Assembly (NCBI GenBank): GCA_964017155.1
Contig: OZ024865.1
Coordinates: 42,079,120-42,143,119, forward strand
Source: Oasisia sp. SBJ-2009
Lineage: Eukaryota > Annelida > Polychaeta > Sabellida > Siboglinidae
Reading direction: 5' to 3'
DNA: 64,000 bases
Part shown: positions 1-15,800 of the stretch, in pieces
Numbering within the stretch: the first letter of the stretch is position 1
Layout of the letters: every line of letters starts with the position of its first letter
The notes under the pieces: model-generated
What the model was told of the DNA's origin: nothing
The model's database searches: none
What the model saw: only the letters and a program-made list of their open reading frames with translations
Translations under genes and position numbers: made by a program

Positions 1-1760
1 TTATTATTAACAAATTAATATCATAAATGTGTCGTTAACCAAAATTATCGCCTGCAACAAATACTGTTTTATGACCATCACAGCGCCAATGAACGTGGTC
101 AACCAGCTTTTGAACCCGCTAAACGGAAATGATACCACTTATTAACGAGGCTGATTATCGCAGATGTCAACCATGTCACATGACCTATCGAATGACAGAT
201 GACGTATAGACAGATCGACAAACACATTCGGTGATGTATATCTTGATCACCAGGTGGAGCAAGCAGTCACTACAGTGACAGGAAAAAGGTCTAACGGCCA
301 CGTAGTAAACATTCCTGCAAATAACTAAGCACAACTGTTTGTGGATATACAAATGCTTGTAGCATTTCAGTTTACAAAACCTATTAAAATGTGTAATGTT
401 TATTATTAATTGGTTGTTTTATGTTACGTAACTAAAATGCTACCATTTTTATAATTATTTACAATAAAACATACAAATAAACACTTGTATCATATTTTAC
501 ATATCATAGCTGTAATACGCATGTACAGTATTTACAATAATAGACTGAATAAAAGAAAATTTGAATAGATCAAGAACTAATTTGGAGGATAGTATTCTCC
601 CTTCTTTAACCCTTTTCCCTCTACCTCCCCCCTACCTTCTCCTTCCCCACCTCCCCCTTACCTCCCCTCCAACCCCCCCCCCCCCCCACCTTCCCCTCCC
701 ATCTCAAATCTCGCTCCCCCTATTTTCATAATTATCTCAACATCTTATGTAAATATTAAGCAATGCTGTAATTATAGTAGAAACATTAACTGTACAAACA
801 TATCTTCAGCCAGGTCCCAGTACAGTTGTGTGAACTAATGCAACATAGAACAGACAAAATTTGCCAAAATTAAAACTGTAGCTACAGCATTCGAAACCAG
901 ATTCTCTCAATCGAGCGTGTATTCTACCCACTGTGCCACATAGTTCACATCATACTCTGAGGCTAATAAGACAAGTCAGGAAAAAATCAATCACACAATC
1001 AAAGAACAAATGGGTCGTTAACAATGCCACACAAAAGCCCATGCTGTAGAGCAAACAGTCATAATTTTGTCTCTTTTTCGCAAATTAAAAAGCCTTTTCT
1101 GTCAATTAATTATCGTAGAAAAGATGGACTTGAACTAATGATCATAACTTCAAAAGTCAAGTTAACTCATAAAACTAACAATAAATAACTCTGCATTTTT
1201 ACTGAGCACAAGAATGTATTAAATGCGCAATTTTTTACAATCAAGATCAAGAATTGTGGGGGATATTATGATATGTATATATTAAATGTCTGGTCATAAA
1301 TGTCAACAACACTTTTTAGATCAGAATACATCATTGACACAAAAACAACTCCACCTTAAACAAAACAAGTGTCACTTTCAACCAAATCAACACAAAAAGG
1401 CATATTCAGTCTCTGTAATACATCAGCACAAAAAGAAACATGTGTCTACCCATTGATATTTCTCTGGCTCCTAGAAATGTTGCCAAGCAACATGCCAGGA
1501 ACTGAGAGAGTGATTTCCTAGCCAGCCCACCCAGTTCCTGGAGCCTCAACATCTCAAGTTAGAAATGCAAATATCCAATGTCACTTATGAAGGAAATTGG
1601 AGAAAGAACTGGTTCCGTACGGAAAAGAAGCCAATCAGGCCTACAGCCATGTCTGCTGGGACTTCTGGGAAATCTGTACCACAGAAAGAATCAGTCTACA
1701 GGTTTAAACTGTTGAAACTGTGTCATGTGAATCATGAATGACGCACTGAAACGGAGTCAT
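1..1760. other. AT-rich non-coding DNA, no gene seen
   Basis: No ORF or exon with splice sites that I can support. It contains a C-rich low-complexity stretch at about 600-720, including a run of about 16 C near 667-687. It may be downstream flank of the minus-strand coiled-coil gene; further exons of that gene could lie off the left edge. Confidence 0.5.
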
Positions 1761-1849
1761 TGTCTCATTGCTAACTCATCTTTTAGAGCGGCCTTCGAGG
1801 CAATACTTTAATATCATATACACTGCTGGTGACAATTATATACTCTCTT

Positions 1850-2145
<296 letters not shown>

Positions 2146-2169
2146 TTCTGTCCCATAGTAGTATAATAT

Positions 2170-3490
2170 TATTATTGTTGTTATTACCTTTTTAATAAAC
2201 ATACACAATATAAACTGGTTGAAATCCATACTTTGCATTTGGAATCAATCATCTATCAATTAAAGTCTCATTGCAAGATGGGGTCCCATTTTGATTGAGT
2301 GTCGTCACCGACCAGGCAACAACATATATTTATATAAACAAGGTGTGAAATAAGGCCAGTCCGATCGAACGGGTTGAGTCGTTTTAGAGCTCAGACTAGC
2401 AAGAGTTGTCCCTTTGCATAGTAAAATCATATTCAGGACTAGTTGTTTACAACGACAGACTACCAGCTAGCTAGAACTATCGTGCACCCTGTATAAACCA
2501 AACTTACTGTTTCTATGGAAACACTAAAATGTCATCTCTTAATTAAAGTGTGCTTACAAATGCAAACAACAGATTTTTGATTGAAACCTGTTTTATCAGG
2601 GATTATCCATAAATCCAAGTTTCATGGAAGATTGGCTGATCTATGTAGTGGTCCTACTCTACTTCAATACCACCCTCCATCAGGCTAGGAGATATATTTA
2701 TACCAAACTTGCTGATTTTAATATTGGAAGTAATTTCGGTTATAAAATGTATTCTTTTTAAAAGAAAATCGGCTTGGTTATGTTAGAAATTATTCCTACC
2801 ATCTGTTTACATTTAAAAATTACATCTACATCAAACAAAATATGCTCAATTGTACAGGAAATCAGCACAGCAAAAGTAACATTAAACATATTTGTGACGT
2901 GCCTACAAAAAGGTAGCCATGTAATTTTACACCTATGTTACATGCAAGAATATATGTAAATTTATAAACTTAATAACATATTACATTTGAGACTAATCGA
3001 TACTACATTGATATTAGCGACCGTGGATTGCCTTTTCATAAGTATCACTCCACCTATTAGGAATAAAAATAGCTGGTTTAAATACAATTTGCCATTACAA
3101 AAATCTGTACTGCATTGAAGTCACGTGTTATTCTTCATGACAAATCTAACACGAATCAACTCATGACCATTTGCATGACACATAAATCTGTACATTAACA
3201 TTGTACCAATGTTAAATTGCAGAACGTTGCTATGGAAACGGTATCAGAAATAACAGTTGTGTCTGAACTAATGCGAGTTTCTTGTAGATGCAACGTGCAA
3301 ACATGATTAGAGTAAGAGGTTGTCACCGGTGTGATTTCGTTACTAAGGTGCTGGCAAATGTGATGAAAATGGATCGGAATTAAATATAACGGTTGTAGCT
3401 GAATACAGTGGCGGCTTCCCTTGCACTGTGGTGGTTCTAAGACTCACAGACGAAGACAAATGGAGGGAGGCTGCAATGGATCCTTAAAAT
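2170..3490. other. non-coding DNA, no gene seen
   Basis: AT-rich sequence with no ORF of protein-like composition and no recognised repeat. Confidence 0.5.
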
Positions 3491-3549
3491 AAATCTGTGC
3501 ATGTTATTATGTGTACACACGGATGTAGACTCACATACACTATCTATCT

Positions 3550-3985
3550 ATCTGACAACCCATCTAATCCATCCATCCAACCATCCCTCCGTCAATACAC
3601 CCACCCTTGCATTTATCCATCCAAGCACCCACCCACCCTCCCATCTGCCCACCCACCCACCCACCCACCCACCCATCCGTCCATCCGTGCATCCGTGCAT
3701 CCGTGCATCCGTGCATCCATCCACCCACCCACCCACCCACCCCCACACACATACATCCACCCACCCACCCACCAATTCATCCATCCACCCACCCACCCAC
3801 CCACCCACCCACCTACCAATCCATCCACCTACCTACCCATCCATGCATCCATCCACCCAACCCATGTACCCACTCACCCACCCACCCACCAATCCTTCCA
3901 TCCACCCACCCACCCATCCACCCACCCACCCACCCACCCACCCACCCACCCAATACACCTAACCACCACCCACCCATTCAAACTT
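3550..3985. repeat. degenerate (CCAC/CCAT)n tetranucleotide array
   Basis: About 430 bp of CCAC, CCAT and CCGT units, with a small sub-array of a TGCATCCG unit near 3,685-3,718. The long ORFs here (His-Pro-Thr repeats on plus, Gly-Gly-Trp-Val repeats on minus) exist in several frames at once and follow from the 4-bp unit. Confidence 0.88.
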
Positions 3986-4759
3986 GTTTTCAAACATCCA
4001 TCCAACTGAGAATACCTATATTTCATAAACACGCACACACACAGACACTCAAGAATACCACAAAAATGTGCACACTGCCACAAAACACATCGAACGTAAT
4101 GCCGACTGTTAAAACATTAATGCAACCAACAATTTGCGATTCACCCTCGACACCCACCCCAACCCCCATCCCCACCCCCAGCCTTGTCACCACACATGCA
4201 TACTGCAGCAACAACCGCAGCGTTTACATCTCGCTTAATTCAATCCTACATCTGCTGCATAATTTAGAAACCTTTCCAGGACCCTGCGTTGGCTTTCGAA
4301 AAAGATAAACACAAAATTGTTGCAATCGCTTCCAGACATTTTCAGCCAATCAGCTGCAGCTGTTATAGTTTACTGAACGTTTCACAAGATTAGCATCTTA
4401 ACCACAGATAACATAATGAGTAATTGAAAAGATTACACACCATAAAAGATAACATTTTAACCTGTATCGCTTCTCTATTTTTGGAATTCCATGTAATGAT
4501 TCAATACCATAATCAAACAGCAGACACACAGGAATGTTTACTGGCTGATGTACTGACACATACACTGGCATATACATCACTAGTCAGTGATGGTCAAACT
4601 TGTTTTATGTTAAAAATAAATACCTAAACCAGTCCAAAAGCAACATTTAAAGATAAACAACATTTTACATCCTCCCAAGAAAAAATCAACCAAGACCATA
4701 CGTCTTCTCCTTTACATCCGGGCCTACACAGCTAGAAACCCAAATTCACGACATACAAA

Positions 4760-4888
4760 CTACGTATCAGACAACATTCGTACCAGTTTCTCGGCATGAC
4801 GAACTGTCTTCATGAGCTTTTCGATCTCGTCTTCTAGAGAGTGGTTTGTCGTCTGTAGTTCTTGCAGACGGCGTAGATCTGCCTCAAA
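4760..4888 (-). CDS. coiled-coil gene exon 7 (terminal)
   Basis: Acceptor tttccag precedes TTTGAGGC. 42 codons of coiled coil (FEADLRRLQELQ...), then ACG TAG. There is no strong 5' splice site before the stop. A weak GTACGA inside the exon is the only alternative I see. Confidence 0.75.
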   Translation of the reverse strand, partial: FEADLRRLQELQTTNHSLEDEIEKLMKTVRHAEKLVRMLSDT

Positions 4889-7800
4889 CTGGAAAGAGAT
4901 ATTGTCACACATATAATCGATGTCTACAAAATGTGATCACATGACATTTAATAACAAAATATAACATCAAGTTAAAGCATATTTTAATTATAATATAATA
5001 AAATAATAAATTTGACACTATTTAGTCCACAACGATCTATATTAGTATACTACATTTGCATTATAAAACACATAATTCAAAACACAACATAAATTTTCAG
5101 TGCAATAATTTTGCAAAATAGTCCTATCAGTTTAACCAATCAACAGGCTCCCACTGGTCATGTGACAGTTTCTGTTAAAGACAGTCTGACTAGTCTATTC
5201 AAGAGGCTAAATAAAGTGACCATGTCGAAAACTGCAGACATCACACCTCCTAAAGTACCTGATCAAACAATTTCCGTATTGCCAGACTGCGATATCGGCG
5301 TTAAAACGTGACCTTTCCAGGCACATCCAGCAAATGTTGAACGCGTTTGTGTCGGTAGAAACTATTAGTGACTAGATGCCAACCTGCATGAGTTGCTAGG
5401 AGAATCCTCCGAAAGAAATAACAGCAGCTGTGGAACAAATTCACGAGAGCGAACTGAACACAGGTACTGAGAGGGACAGTAGACAGGCCCAGGTGAATTG
5501 TCACCAGCTGTCTACTGTCACCACCGCCCAGGTGACAGGTGTCACAGACTGACAGGTGTCAGAATGACCAACACAGGTGATAATTGTTGCATAATTGCAC
5601 CAATTAAAGGTGCAGAATCAGTCGGTGTGTACGGAAACAGACATCGGGGTCATGATTAAACATGTGATCACCGACATGTTTACACAAACGCAGGCCTTTT
5701 CTTTAAATCAGATTTTCACCAGTTCAAGATTAATCAGGTGGATCGTACCAGATACACTCGTCTGCATTCACCCCAACAACCCAGAGCAAATGCACTTAGA
5801 TAAATACAGTACAGTAATATTATATTAATGTAGTATTATATTCTTCTATTTATATGCATGCATTTTGTTGCATTTAATGTATTGTATTTATACGTTATAG
5901 CCAGGCTTCTTTAACACAGGGAGGTGTAGTTTTGTATACGCTTAATTTTACTATTATACATTTTAGCAAGGACAACATCCTCGAACAGAATACTACTCTA
6001 GAAATGAGTGTAAATAAAGCACTATTTTTATTGTAACTATTATTATTAGTATGACACATATTTTCATTGTGAGACTCAAATCGTATGAAATACAAATGTT
6101 TAGTCCCTCAGTTAAACAAATCTGACCACAACAAACACTGCCCATCCAAAAGATAAGTAGATATCTGATCATCTGGATGACCTGACATCTGCAAGACAAG
6201 TTCTTCCTGCTAAGTAAGGTTCCTGCTTAAATAGTTGTGCCCTATTTTTTGTTACAAAAAAACATTAAAAAAAAATACAATGGCCTGACAGTTTCACAGC
6301 AGCCTTTTTGTAAGCTAAATGAACCTTGTTGCTAGGCACATGACAGATCCATCTATTGGTTTAATAACAGGCCATAAGTCTAGAAACTGAAACTGCATTT
6401 GTCACATTCGCGCGACAGTGACCAAAAATAGTAACGTTCGAAGATAACGATAAAAAACAGAAATGTTTACTTCTATTCTCGTCAATTTTCATGTCAGTCT
6501 TAGTAACCATGACAACTTACAGCATCTACAACAGTAATGTCAAAGGTCAACAGACAACTGGTTCTTGACCCTGCCTATGGATATAGTGCCATGGTTCTAG
6601 TTATGATGTCACTGGTACTATTATCGGCAATACCTAGGTATATAATGTTGATTGATAAATGATAATTAATTATTGTATACTTATGTCACCAGAAACTCAC
6701 CATTCATTCATTCAAATATAGGACAATGATTATAATTACAATTATTATAAGGTTTATAAATGTGAGTAATATAATTAAATAATCACTAAACATTAAATAT
6801 TTTATAGTTCACTCATTCATGTATGTTAGATAATGATTATTATTAAATATAATTCAATGAATATCTTGGTCAAATATTAATTAATTATATCAAGTGATAA
6901 TTAGTTCTATATAATAATTAATTGATATATTAATTAATTATATCAATAATATGTTTTGTTAAATAATATAAATAATAAAAACAAGTAATAAACTAGATAA
7001 TAATAAACAATAATAATATTAATAAAACAAGTAATCATAAAACAGCAACTAACAAATTGGATAGCCAAGTGGAATATAAAATTATTAACAAAATTAATGT
7101 TATACAAAGACCTAAAACTTAATAAGAACATTAATTCTTGAAAAGTAATTAGATGGCGAAAGCTCACTAAATTTGGTGCACCTAACCATTTCACATATCC
7201 ATGCTCCTGGGTTCATAAAATAGTTCCATCCAGAAACGGAATTCCCAACTCATTTCTTCTAGGCAGACGTTCCTTAATCCTTGCAAAAGATTATCCGCTA
7301 TAATCCGATGTGAGAGAAAGGGTCAAGATTTATTTTCACCACCACATCTGCTGTCGTTTCGACTGAGACCAATCAGAAGCCAGACAAAACGGAACAACTT
7401 TCCATCATCTATCCCACCTGACTTCGCACATTACAAATCATGTTTTACCATTTCCTATAAACACTACTCCGAAATTCACTCCGGAAACAAAAAATATTTT
7501 GATTATGGGTCGACAATCATAAACGTGACTTCGACGTCACCGACATCATTCTCGTTGCCACGGTTACCGCAATCACCATCATAATATAACTGCCACAGTA
7601 CAGACGAGTTACCTGTTGTCACCAAACGTCAGGTGAGCTGTAGCTGTAGCTGTAGCTGTAGCGTACCTGTGTCAGTGACAATATTTCTGATACTACCATT
7701 TCATCTTCAGCAATCACTGTGCTTCATCTCCGGTGGCTCTGACACCGAGCATGACGGGATCTTTCATTATCTCCGCAATATCGCAGTAAATGCAACTTGA

Positions 7801-9755
7801 TCTGCACCGCCGTTAAAATGGCCCAACGCAAAACGTCACAGATAAAATTCACCAGAAATAAAAATAAATAAAAATATGAGCTGCAAACATTAGTCGCTGC
7901 ATTGTTGTAATAAAAAAATTATCTTCAATTTATTTAACTCATTACAAAGTAGTTTCACTCTTTTCAAATTATGATAAAATGCTATTTTTTATAGTTAATT
8001 TATTTTATAACATGGTAATACATTAAAAGAATGTCCATCTCAACCACATGTTTATAGCCACAGCTAAAACATATACAAAGTTCAGAATCTCTCCCAATTT
8101 TGTGTTCACCGTGTACATTTTTTTTCCATTTTTTATAAAAAAAATTATATTCACCCACCCACACCCAAACTGTTTTTTGATTATTGTAATTTTTTTATTT
8201 ATAAACCTATTTACAGTAAAAGGTATGAACACCAACCATCATGAACCATAGATTCACTGTTATATAATCCCACTCTACCAAATCACACACAATGCATTAA
8301 AATATTCAAAAACGTCCGACAACAAAACGACCGGAAATGTCGGAAATACACATCAAGCGATTATGCAGCAACTACAGCGGCTGAAAAACGAACATTTATT
8401 TTCCCGGCTATCGCCTTTTCACGTTGTCAACGGCAACAACAAGACAAGTTTCACGACTACAAACACTCGAGAACCTACTTCCTGTATTGACCGCCAGTTC
8501 TAGGAACCTAGGAATAATGTAGACAATGAACAAGCCACTCAGAAAGGAGAACACAATACCAAATGTTACAGGACCACTCTTCCAGGAAATTATTCATTTT
8601 CAGGAACATTAATTCTAAATCAGTTCTTGCCACAAAGGGGTTATCTCAAACAAAAACTGTGCACGGCGCTAAAAGAACAAATTACATTCTCCGTTGCATT
8701 CCTTTTTCTCCCCGTGTGACCTGCTTGACCAATTCTAATGGCGGTTTTCTAGGACATTTCTATGTACATGATAAAAACGATTTTTATCATGATGTATACG
8801 TGACTAGTGCAACAAAACTGTAAGTTACTAATGTATTTAGTACTCATGGTGACTATTATGTAACTCACATTTTGTTTTACCTGTATTTTAAACAGTTATT
8901 TTACATTACACTATTACCTTTTTGCCAAACAGATTCGTAATTAAATGCAACTGTACTAAGACCATCAAACAAGCATTGTTTTTAAGTGGATTCTGGAGGT
9001 AAATTTACACATTTTAACATAATAATTATACCATAGTATTATACAAACATGACTAAATATGCTTCACTTATCATAAGAAAGAACTAGATTATATTTTAAT
9101 GTCTATCTGAATATACTGAACTGTAAATAAAACCGCAACAAAGTTCACGTATGAAAAAAGGTACACAGGTATTCTATTCAGAGCGACTCAGATATGTAAT
9201 CAAATATCCAAACTTCAAATATCCAATCAAATATCCATACGTGAGAGTAATACACAGGTGTATATTAACACTCTGACATATTTATTACCTGTGCAATCAT
9301 GCACACGCCAATAAAACGTGTATTTTGGTCGCGTTTGATCCCAGGTGACCTCCGTAAGAAATTAGGACGCCCAGATGGAATATTGCACCCCGTAAACTCT
9401 GCCATGAAACGGAGGCAGCGAGACATTAAACGTACTTCACCAGATGAAGTGTCATCATGTTGACTGACTCTCATGCCAGGCAATGTCAGAGATTAAGCGG
9501 GTGAAATGATTACTCGTGACCGTTGTCGCTTTCTCGTGGGTGTTAACGAGTCTCTGCCAGTCTCTGTAAGTCTCTGGGTCAATCTCGCGCTAGTTGCAGG
9601 TAATAAATAATGCTGATTCTCGTGTACACCTGAATCTAGACATGTCCTCGGGAGAGACAGAGTAATCACACTGACCACAGTGGACCAGACACTGGACTGT
9701 CCAGGCACATCTAAGGAGGAAGCAGAGATTTCCCCATCTGTTTTAGGGTCTACTT

Positions 9756-9816
<61 letters not shown>

Positions 9817-12800
9817 CCACCTGCTTTAGGGCCAACCTTCTATATCCCACCATTTTGGGGATCCATCTATTATGAGGTTAACCCCTAATCTCCCACCTGT
9901 TTGGGGGCTTAAACCTAATCTCCAACCTATTTTGTGACCAAACCCCCATTTCCAACCTGTTTGGGGGGCTAAAACCCAATTTCCAACCCGTTTTGTGACC
10001 AAACCACCATTTCCCACCTGTTTTATGGCCAATCTTCAATCCCTATCTGTTTTGGGGCCAATCTCCCATTTGTTTTAGGGTCAATATAGCATCTCCCACC
10101 TGTTTTGGGGGCCAAACTCCCATATATTTTAGGTCCTATTTCCCCTAAATCAAGGACTAACATCTTCGCACCATCTTTCCTCCTAGCCAGATGTATTTAT
10201 CCACCAGACACCGTCCATCTGTGAAGATCTCGTTATATATACCGCAATGTCATTACGGTGGACCTCTTACCCAAAACGACACCAGCATAAAGTGAAATGA
10301 TTATTCTCTCGGGTTTCACAATGGTCTTTAGGGCTGACAATGTTGACTCAGCAAAGTGTAAACCTCACAAAAGATCTGGTTTCAATCCATCCTGAATTAT
10401 TTACGCAGGTAAAATGTTCACCGGACAACACAAGGTAACGAAACTGTCAAACGGGCCCTTTTCAGGCAACATCTACCGCGGCAATTACACCGCGATACGT
10501 GGAAAATCAACGATGCCGGCAGACCGCACGCACACACACACCTACGCGCTCCAAGCCAAAACATAATGAGTTCGCCCAACGTACTGTAAACAGCACCAGT
10601 AGACACAACGACAACAAACCTGGTAAATATCGACGAATTCCACCGACATATTGCCCGACACCTGAGATTTTCATCGGGGTTTTTCTCCCACCAGCACCGG
10701 TTTGTGCGACACCGGAGTCAGCCACCAAAGACGACCGACTCTGAGCCACACCACTGATAGTTGCGCAGACAAATGGCCAGCGACGTCGGCCTGGCTTTAA
10801 GAGTCAATGTCACATTACGTGCGCACGTGTGGCATGGCCATTAATCAACGAAGGAGGAAGCTTGTCACATGAACGCTGTCACCTGTGCAATCGTTGACAT
10901 TGTGACAGCATTATACCTGACGGGATGAGGGATGTTGGGTTAGGTTTTGTTTACTTTCAATTCTCCAGGTGGCAAACGGGTGGACGGTGATAACTCACAG
11001 GTTGATCCATTTGAGAAAGTGAAAGGTTAAATGCCTGCCTTACTAACCAGATGTCAGCACATAGCGATGTTAATTTTAATCGGGTCATTTGGTCATATGT
11101 CAGCATATCCAAACTACTTTTTTGCTAGTTCACGCGATATGGTTAAATATATCATTCAAATATTGCTGTTTCACACAAAACAAAAAATTCACTTCAACTT
11201 AATATTGCAAAATATTTTGCTATGCAAATTTCTGTTTTGGCATTATTTCATAAATAAAGCACACATTGAATTTTCAGTCACTACACCCTTAATGTGGATA
11301 GCCAGCTCGGTAAGCATACCGTAACATTTTCAAATTAGAATAAAATGGATTAAATAGTCTGCTGTTTCCATTTCACTTCTCACACATTGCCTCAGTTCAG
11401 ACAGATGCATTAATGGGTGTACTACACTAGAAGTGATATTAGGACTCCACTGACAGTCTGACAGAATTATTAAACGAAGATTTTGCACATGAATTGTCGC
11501 ATTGCTGAATGCTTCCAAGTGAAGACAAAATGTTTGTGGGACAAAAAGATTTTGTGTAGAACATGCAACGTGGCTGAATACTTCCAAATGAAGATAAAAT
11601 TATGTCGGGACAAACACATTTGATACAGAACTTGCTGCATGGCTGAGGACAAAAACTGTCTTATTTACCTTTATGCAGAGACCCGTCCACCTGTCATTTG
11701 GACAGGTAAAAACCATTGTGGACAGGTAGTAAAATATGGGTGGACGGTTAAAAAAAATGAAGGGGCAAAGAAAGGTCTTCCAAAACCATACATATTGTCA
11801 GTTATGCCTTAGAAGTGAGTGTAAATGGTGTCACATATGTGTTTGTTGTCCATCTCAGGTCATCAGACACATTTTAAAATTTGTAAACTGGCTTAACAGT
11901 TAACATCCATGTGTTCACCAAAACATGTGTGACTGGCAATAATTTGGTTCTGCATAAAGCCCTGCCGTCTTAGCCAAGATCTTGCTGAACATAAACGAAA
12001 GAAATTTAACAATTAGAGTGCTTAACGCCTTAATTTCATTACTACATAAACAATTTGGAAAAATACAAAACCTCCTGAAAAAGTACACTTTTTAAAAAGT
12101 TGAATTTGTCTCAAATGTTGTACAGGACTTATACTCTATGTCACTGTCTGTAACTCCAATTGTTCACAATTCTTGCAATGACGCAATCAATCCATCAGAT
12201 TTCCAGTTACTACATATATTAAATGCCCATATTAACATCAAATAAACTGTTATTGCAACTATTTACAATACTTACAGAAAAGAAGGTAAAATTACACATA
12301 ATACCACAAACAAAACACCAAGGAACAGGGTATAATGAAACACGTATATTCAACATCTGGAGTCGCAAATCGGATCACAAGATGCAAGAAGCCAGACAGA
12401 GCCTTTTATTAATGAAAGTGTTCATTATCCTTCGTGTGCCTGTGATAGGTCTGGCGTCTAGCAAGTCACAGTTGTCAATTATCACTTCACAGACAGCAGG
12501 AATAATATTTCAGACTCAGTGGTCACTGATGGTGTGAATTACCAGCGCCTGATGCTTGTGCTGACTGAAATCTTGACCTCTGATATGACTACACTGGCTT
12601 CAAGGAGGACATATAAATGTGGTGCATAATGTGGCACGCTCAGTCCTTTTAAACCAGCGTCTAACTGCTGCTGTTTATATGATAATTATCGGATTTATTT
12701 GATTAAAATCAGGTTTATTATTGTTATTTATTTGAAATCTTGTGTATGTACCTACTACCTTCATGCAGACGTTGGTATCAGTACATCATTTCCAGTTGTT

Positions 12801-15800
12801 ATCTAGATCTATTATCTATTCGAGTGTCTGAGCATCTACATTCATAAACAATTTCTGGGAACAATAGTATAATGACCCGTCCGCCATCCACCAAAAACAT
12901 GAGATGCTGAACGGTTTTGTGTATTTGAATATTCGCCTCTACATCCCAAACATTGCATGTAACATGAGCAGCGAGTGGCTGAAACCACTGGAAATTGTAT
13001 CACATGACCAGAGCCAGACCACATTCCCCCTTTACGATTTCGATTTTACACGTGTTCCACAGAAGTGAAGCTGACTGCTTAAAACTTTCTGCTCTCCCCT
13101 ATATACTGCTCAGCTGTGGTGGAATTACACAGTACATAAACTTCTTGTTGCTTACAATAATGTGTTTCGCTTATTGCTAAATCAGCCTAAATAGTGCATC
13201 CACCATGTTTGTAGAATACTATGTACCAGATAGTAAGGCTGTAATTAGAAACCTTGTATACAAATTCATGCTGAGACTTGATGCCTCTTATAATAAGTTG
13301 GTGATTGCAATTATCAACAGTGACATAAAGTGGCAATCCAGGATAAGACGACATTGGATTTAGATATTGTATATAATACTATATATATAACTGTTTTTAA
13401 TTGAATGTACCATTGAGCAATATTATTTTATTACCATGCGCAATACCTGTATATTTTCTAGTCACCTGTATATTTAATCTTTATGTAGACATCTGTATGA
13501 CAGTCTGATATAAACATATTAAATTGAATTGAATGGCTGAGCTTGAATTTTGAGTTTTACACAGTGTCGTACCGCTGCCTAGATTAATTATAATTAGGCA
13601 ACAGCAGAGTAAATAAAGGGGATCGACTTGGAGGATAACTTACGCTGTACTAGGGTACATATGAACAAACACCTTATATCAAACTCGCCAGGAGCAAACT
13701 TTATTTTATATTTGAAATAATAAATGTAATAAACTAACAATAAAGTATATAATTCAAATAAAAATGCAAATCACGTGCCACGTGGCCACGTACAAACTGT
13801 TTCCCTGAACCAACGTGTCACTCTCACAATCTCAGTCTCTCCAATCTCCTCATGTCTTTCCCTCCCCTTGTATTTATACTTTTCCCCAATGGCGGGAAAC
13901 CTTCTGTCACGTGATCAGCTACGCCCTCTGGTGGGCATCTCCTCACCTTGGTGGCAGCTCCTACCATAAAAGTATCAGCCTAGTGCTGTCTGGTTCTGTC
14001 ATTATCAACACCAGTGCCCCCTGGTGTGTGACGATGCAACAAACCAGTTGAGGCTGTAGACAAGCATACTTTCAACAATGACCAACAGTATCACACCACA
14101 ACCTCTGACCCAGAAATGTCAGCAAAACAACCAAAACACTGGACAGACAAAGAGCTTACAACTGAGACAACAGCAACAATCTAACCACAATTGTACAAAA
14201 TTAACAAAACAGAACCCAGTGTCAACCTCAGAGACAGAGTGAAAGTGAAACTAAGTGATGTTTACCTGTGGTTGCTGTGCAAGCTGTTGTTCCAACTGTA
14301 GTTTCTCCTTCGCAGAGAGTTTTATGATATTTTCCAACTCGACCTTATCTTCGTAGATTTCTGAGTTCTGAAAAAATACAACAAACAATGTGCAATTATT
14401 TAAATCATTTCAGCAAGATCCAACATCAAGAGTATAAAGATCCAACCTGACTACCATCAAGAGTATAAAGATCCAACCTGACTGCCACCAAGAGTATAAA
14501 GATCCAACCTGACTACCATCAAGAGTATAAAGATCCAACCTGACTACCATCAAGAGTATAAAGATCCAACCTGACTACCATCAAGAGTATAAAGATCCAA
14601 CCTGACTGCCATCAAGAGTATAAAGATCCAACTTGACTACCATCAAGAGTATAAAGATCCAACCTGTCTATCATCAAGAGTAAAGATCGAACCTGACTAC
14701 ATTATAAAGATCTAACCTGACTACCATCAAGAGTATAAAGATCCAACTTGACTACCATCAAGAGTATAAAGATCCAACTTGACTACCATCAAGAGTATAA
14801 AGATCCAACTTGACTACCATCAAGAGTATAAAGATCCAACTTGACTACCATCAAGAGTATAAAGATCCAACCTGTCTATCATCAAGAGTAAAGATCGAAC
14901 CTGACTACATTATAAAGATCTAACCTGACTACCATCAAGAGTATAAAGATCCAACTTGACTACCATCAAGAGTATAAAGATCCAACCTGACTATCATCAA
15001 GAGTATAAAGATCCAACTTGACTACCATCAAGAGTATAAAGATCCAACTTGACTACCATCAAGAGTATAAAGATCCAACGTGACTACCATCAAGAGTATA
15101 AAGATCCAACCTGTCTATCATCAAGAGTAAAGATCGAACCTGACTACATTATAAAGATCTAACTTGACTACCATCAAGAGTATAAAGATCCAACTTGACT
15201 ACCATCAAGAGTATAAAAATCCAATGTGACTACCATCAAGAGTATAAAGATCCAACCTGACTACCATCAAGAGTATAAAGATCCAACTTGACTACCATCA
15301 AGAGTATAAAGATCCAACTTGACTACCATCAAGAGTATAAAGATCCAACGTGACTACCATCAAGAGTATAAAGATCCAACCTGTCTATCATCAAGAGTAT
15401 ACAGATCCAACTTGACTACCATCAAGAGTACCAAGGTCCAACTTGACTACCATCAAGAGTATAAAGATCCAACTTGACTACCATCAAGAGTATAAAGATC
15501 CAACGTGACTACCATCAAGAGTATAAAGATCCAACCTGTCTATCATCAAGAGTAAAGATCGAACCTGACTACATTATAAAGATCTAACCTGACTGACCAT
15601 CAAGAGTATAAAGATCCAACTTGACTACCATCAAGAGTATAAAGATCCAACCTGACTATCATCAAGAGTATAAAGATCCAACATGACTACCATCAAGAGT
15701 ATAAAGATCCAACTTGACTACCATCAAGAGTATAAAGATCCAACGTGACTACCATCAAGAGTATAAAGATCCAACCTGTCTATCATCAAGAGTATAAAGA

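Noticed and set aside
3497..4308. His/Pro/Thr-rich ORFs up to 233 codons
   Set aside because: Produced by a CCAC/CCAT repeat; several frames and both strands are open.
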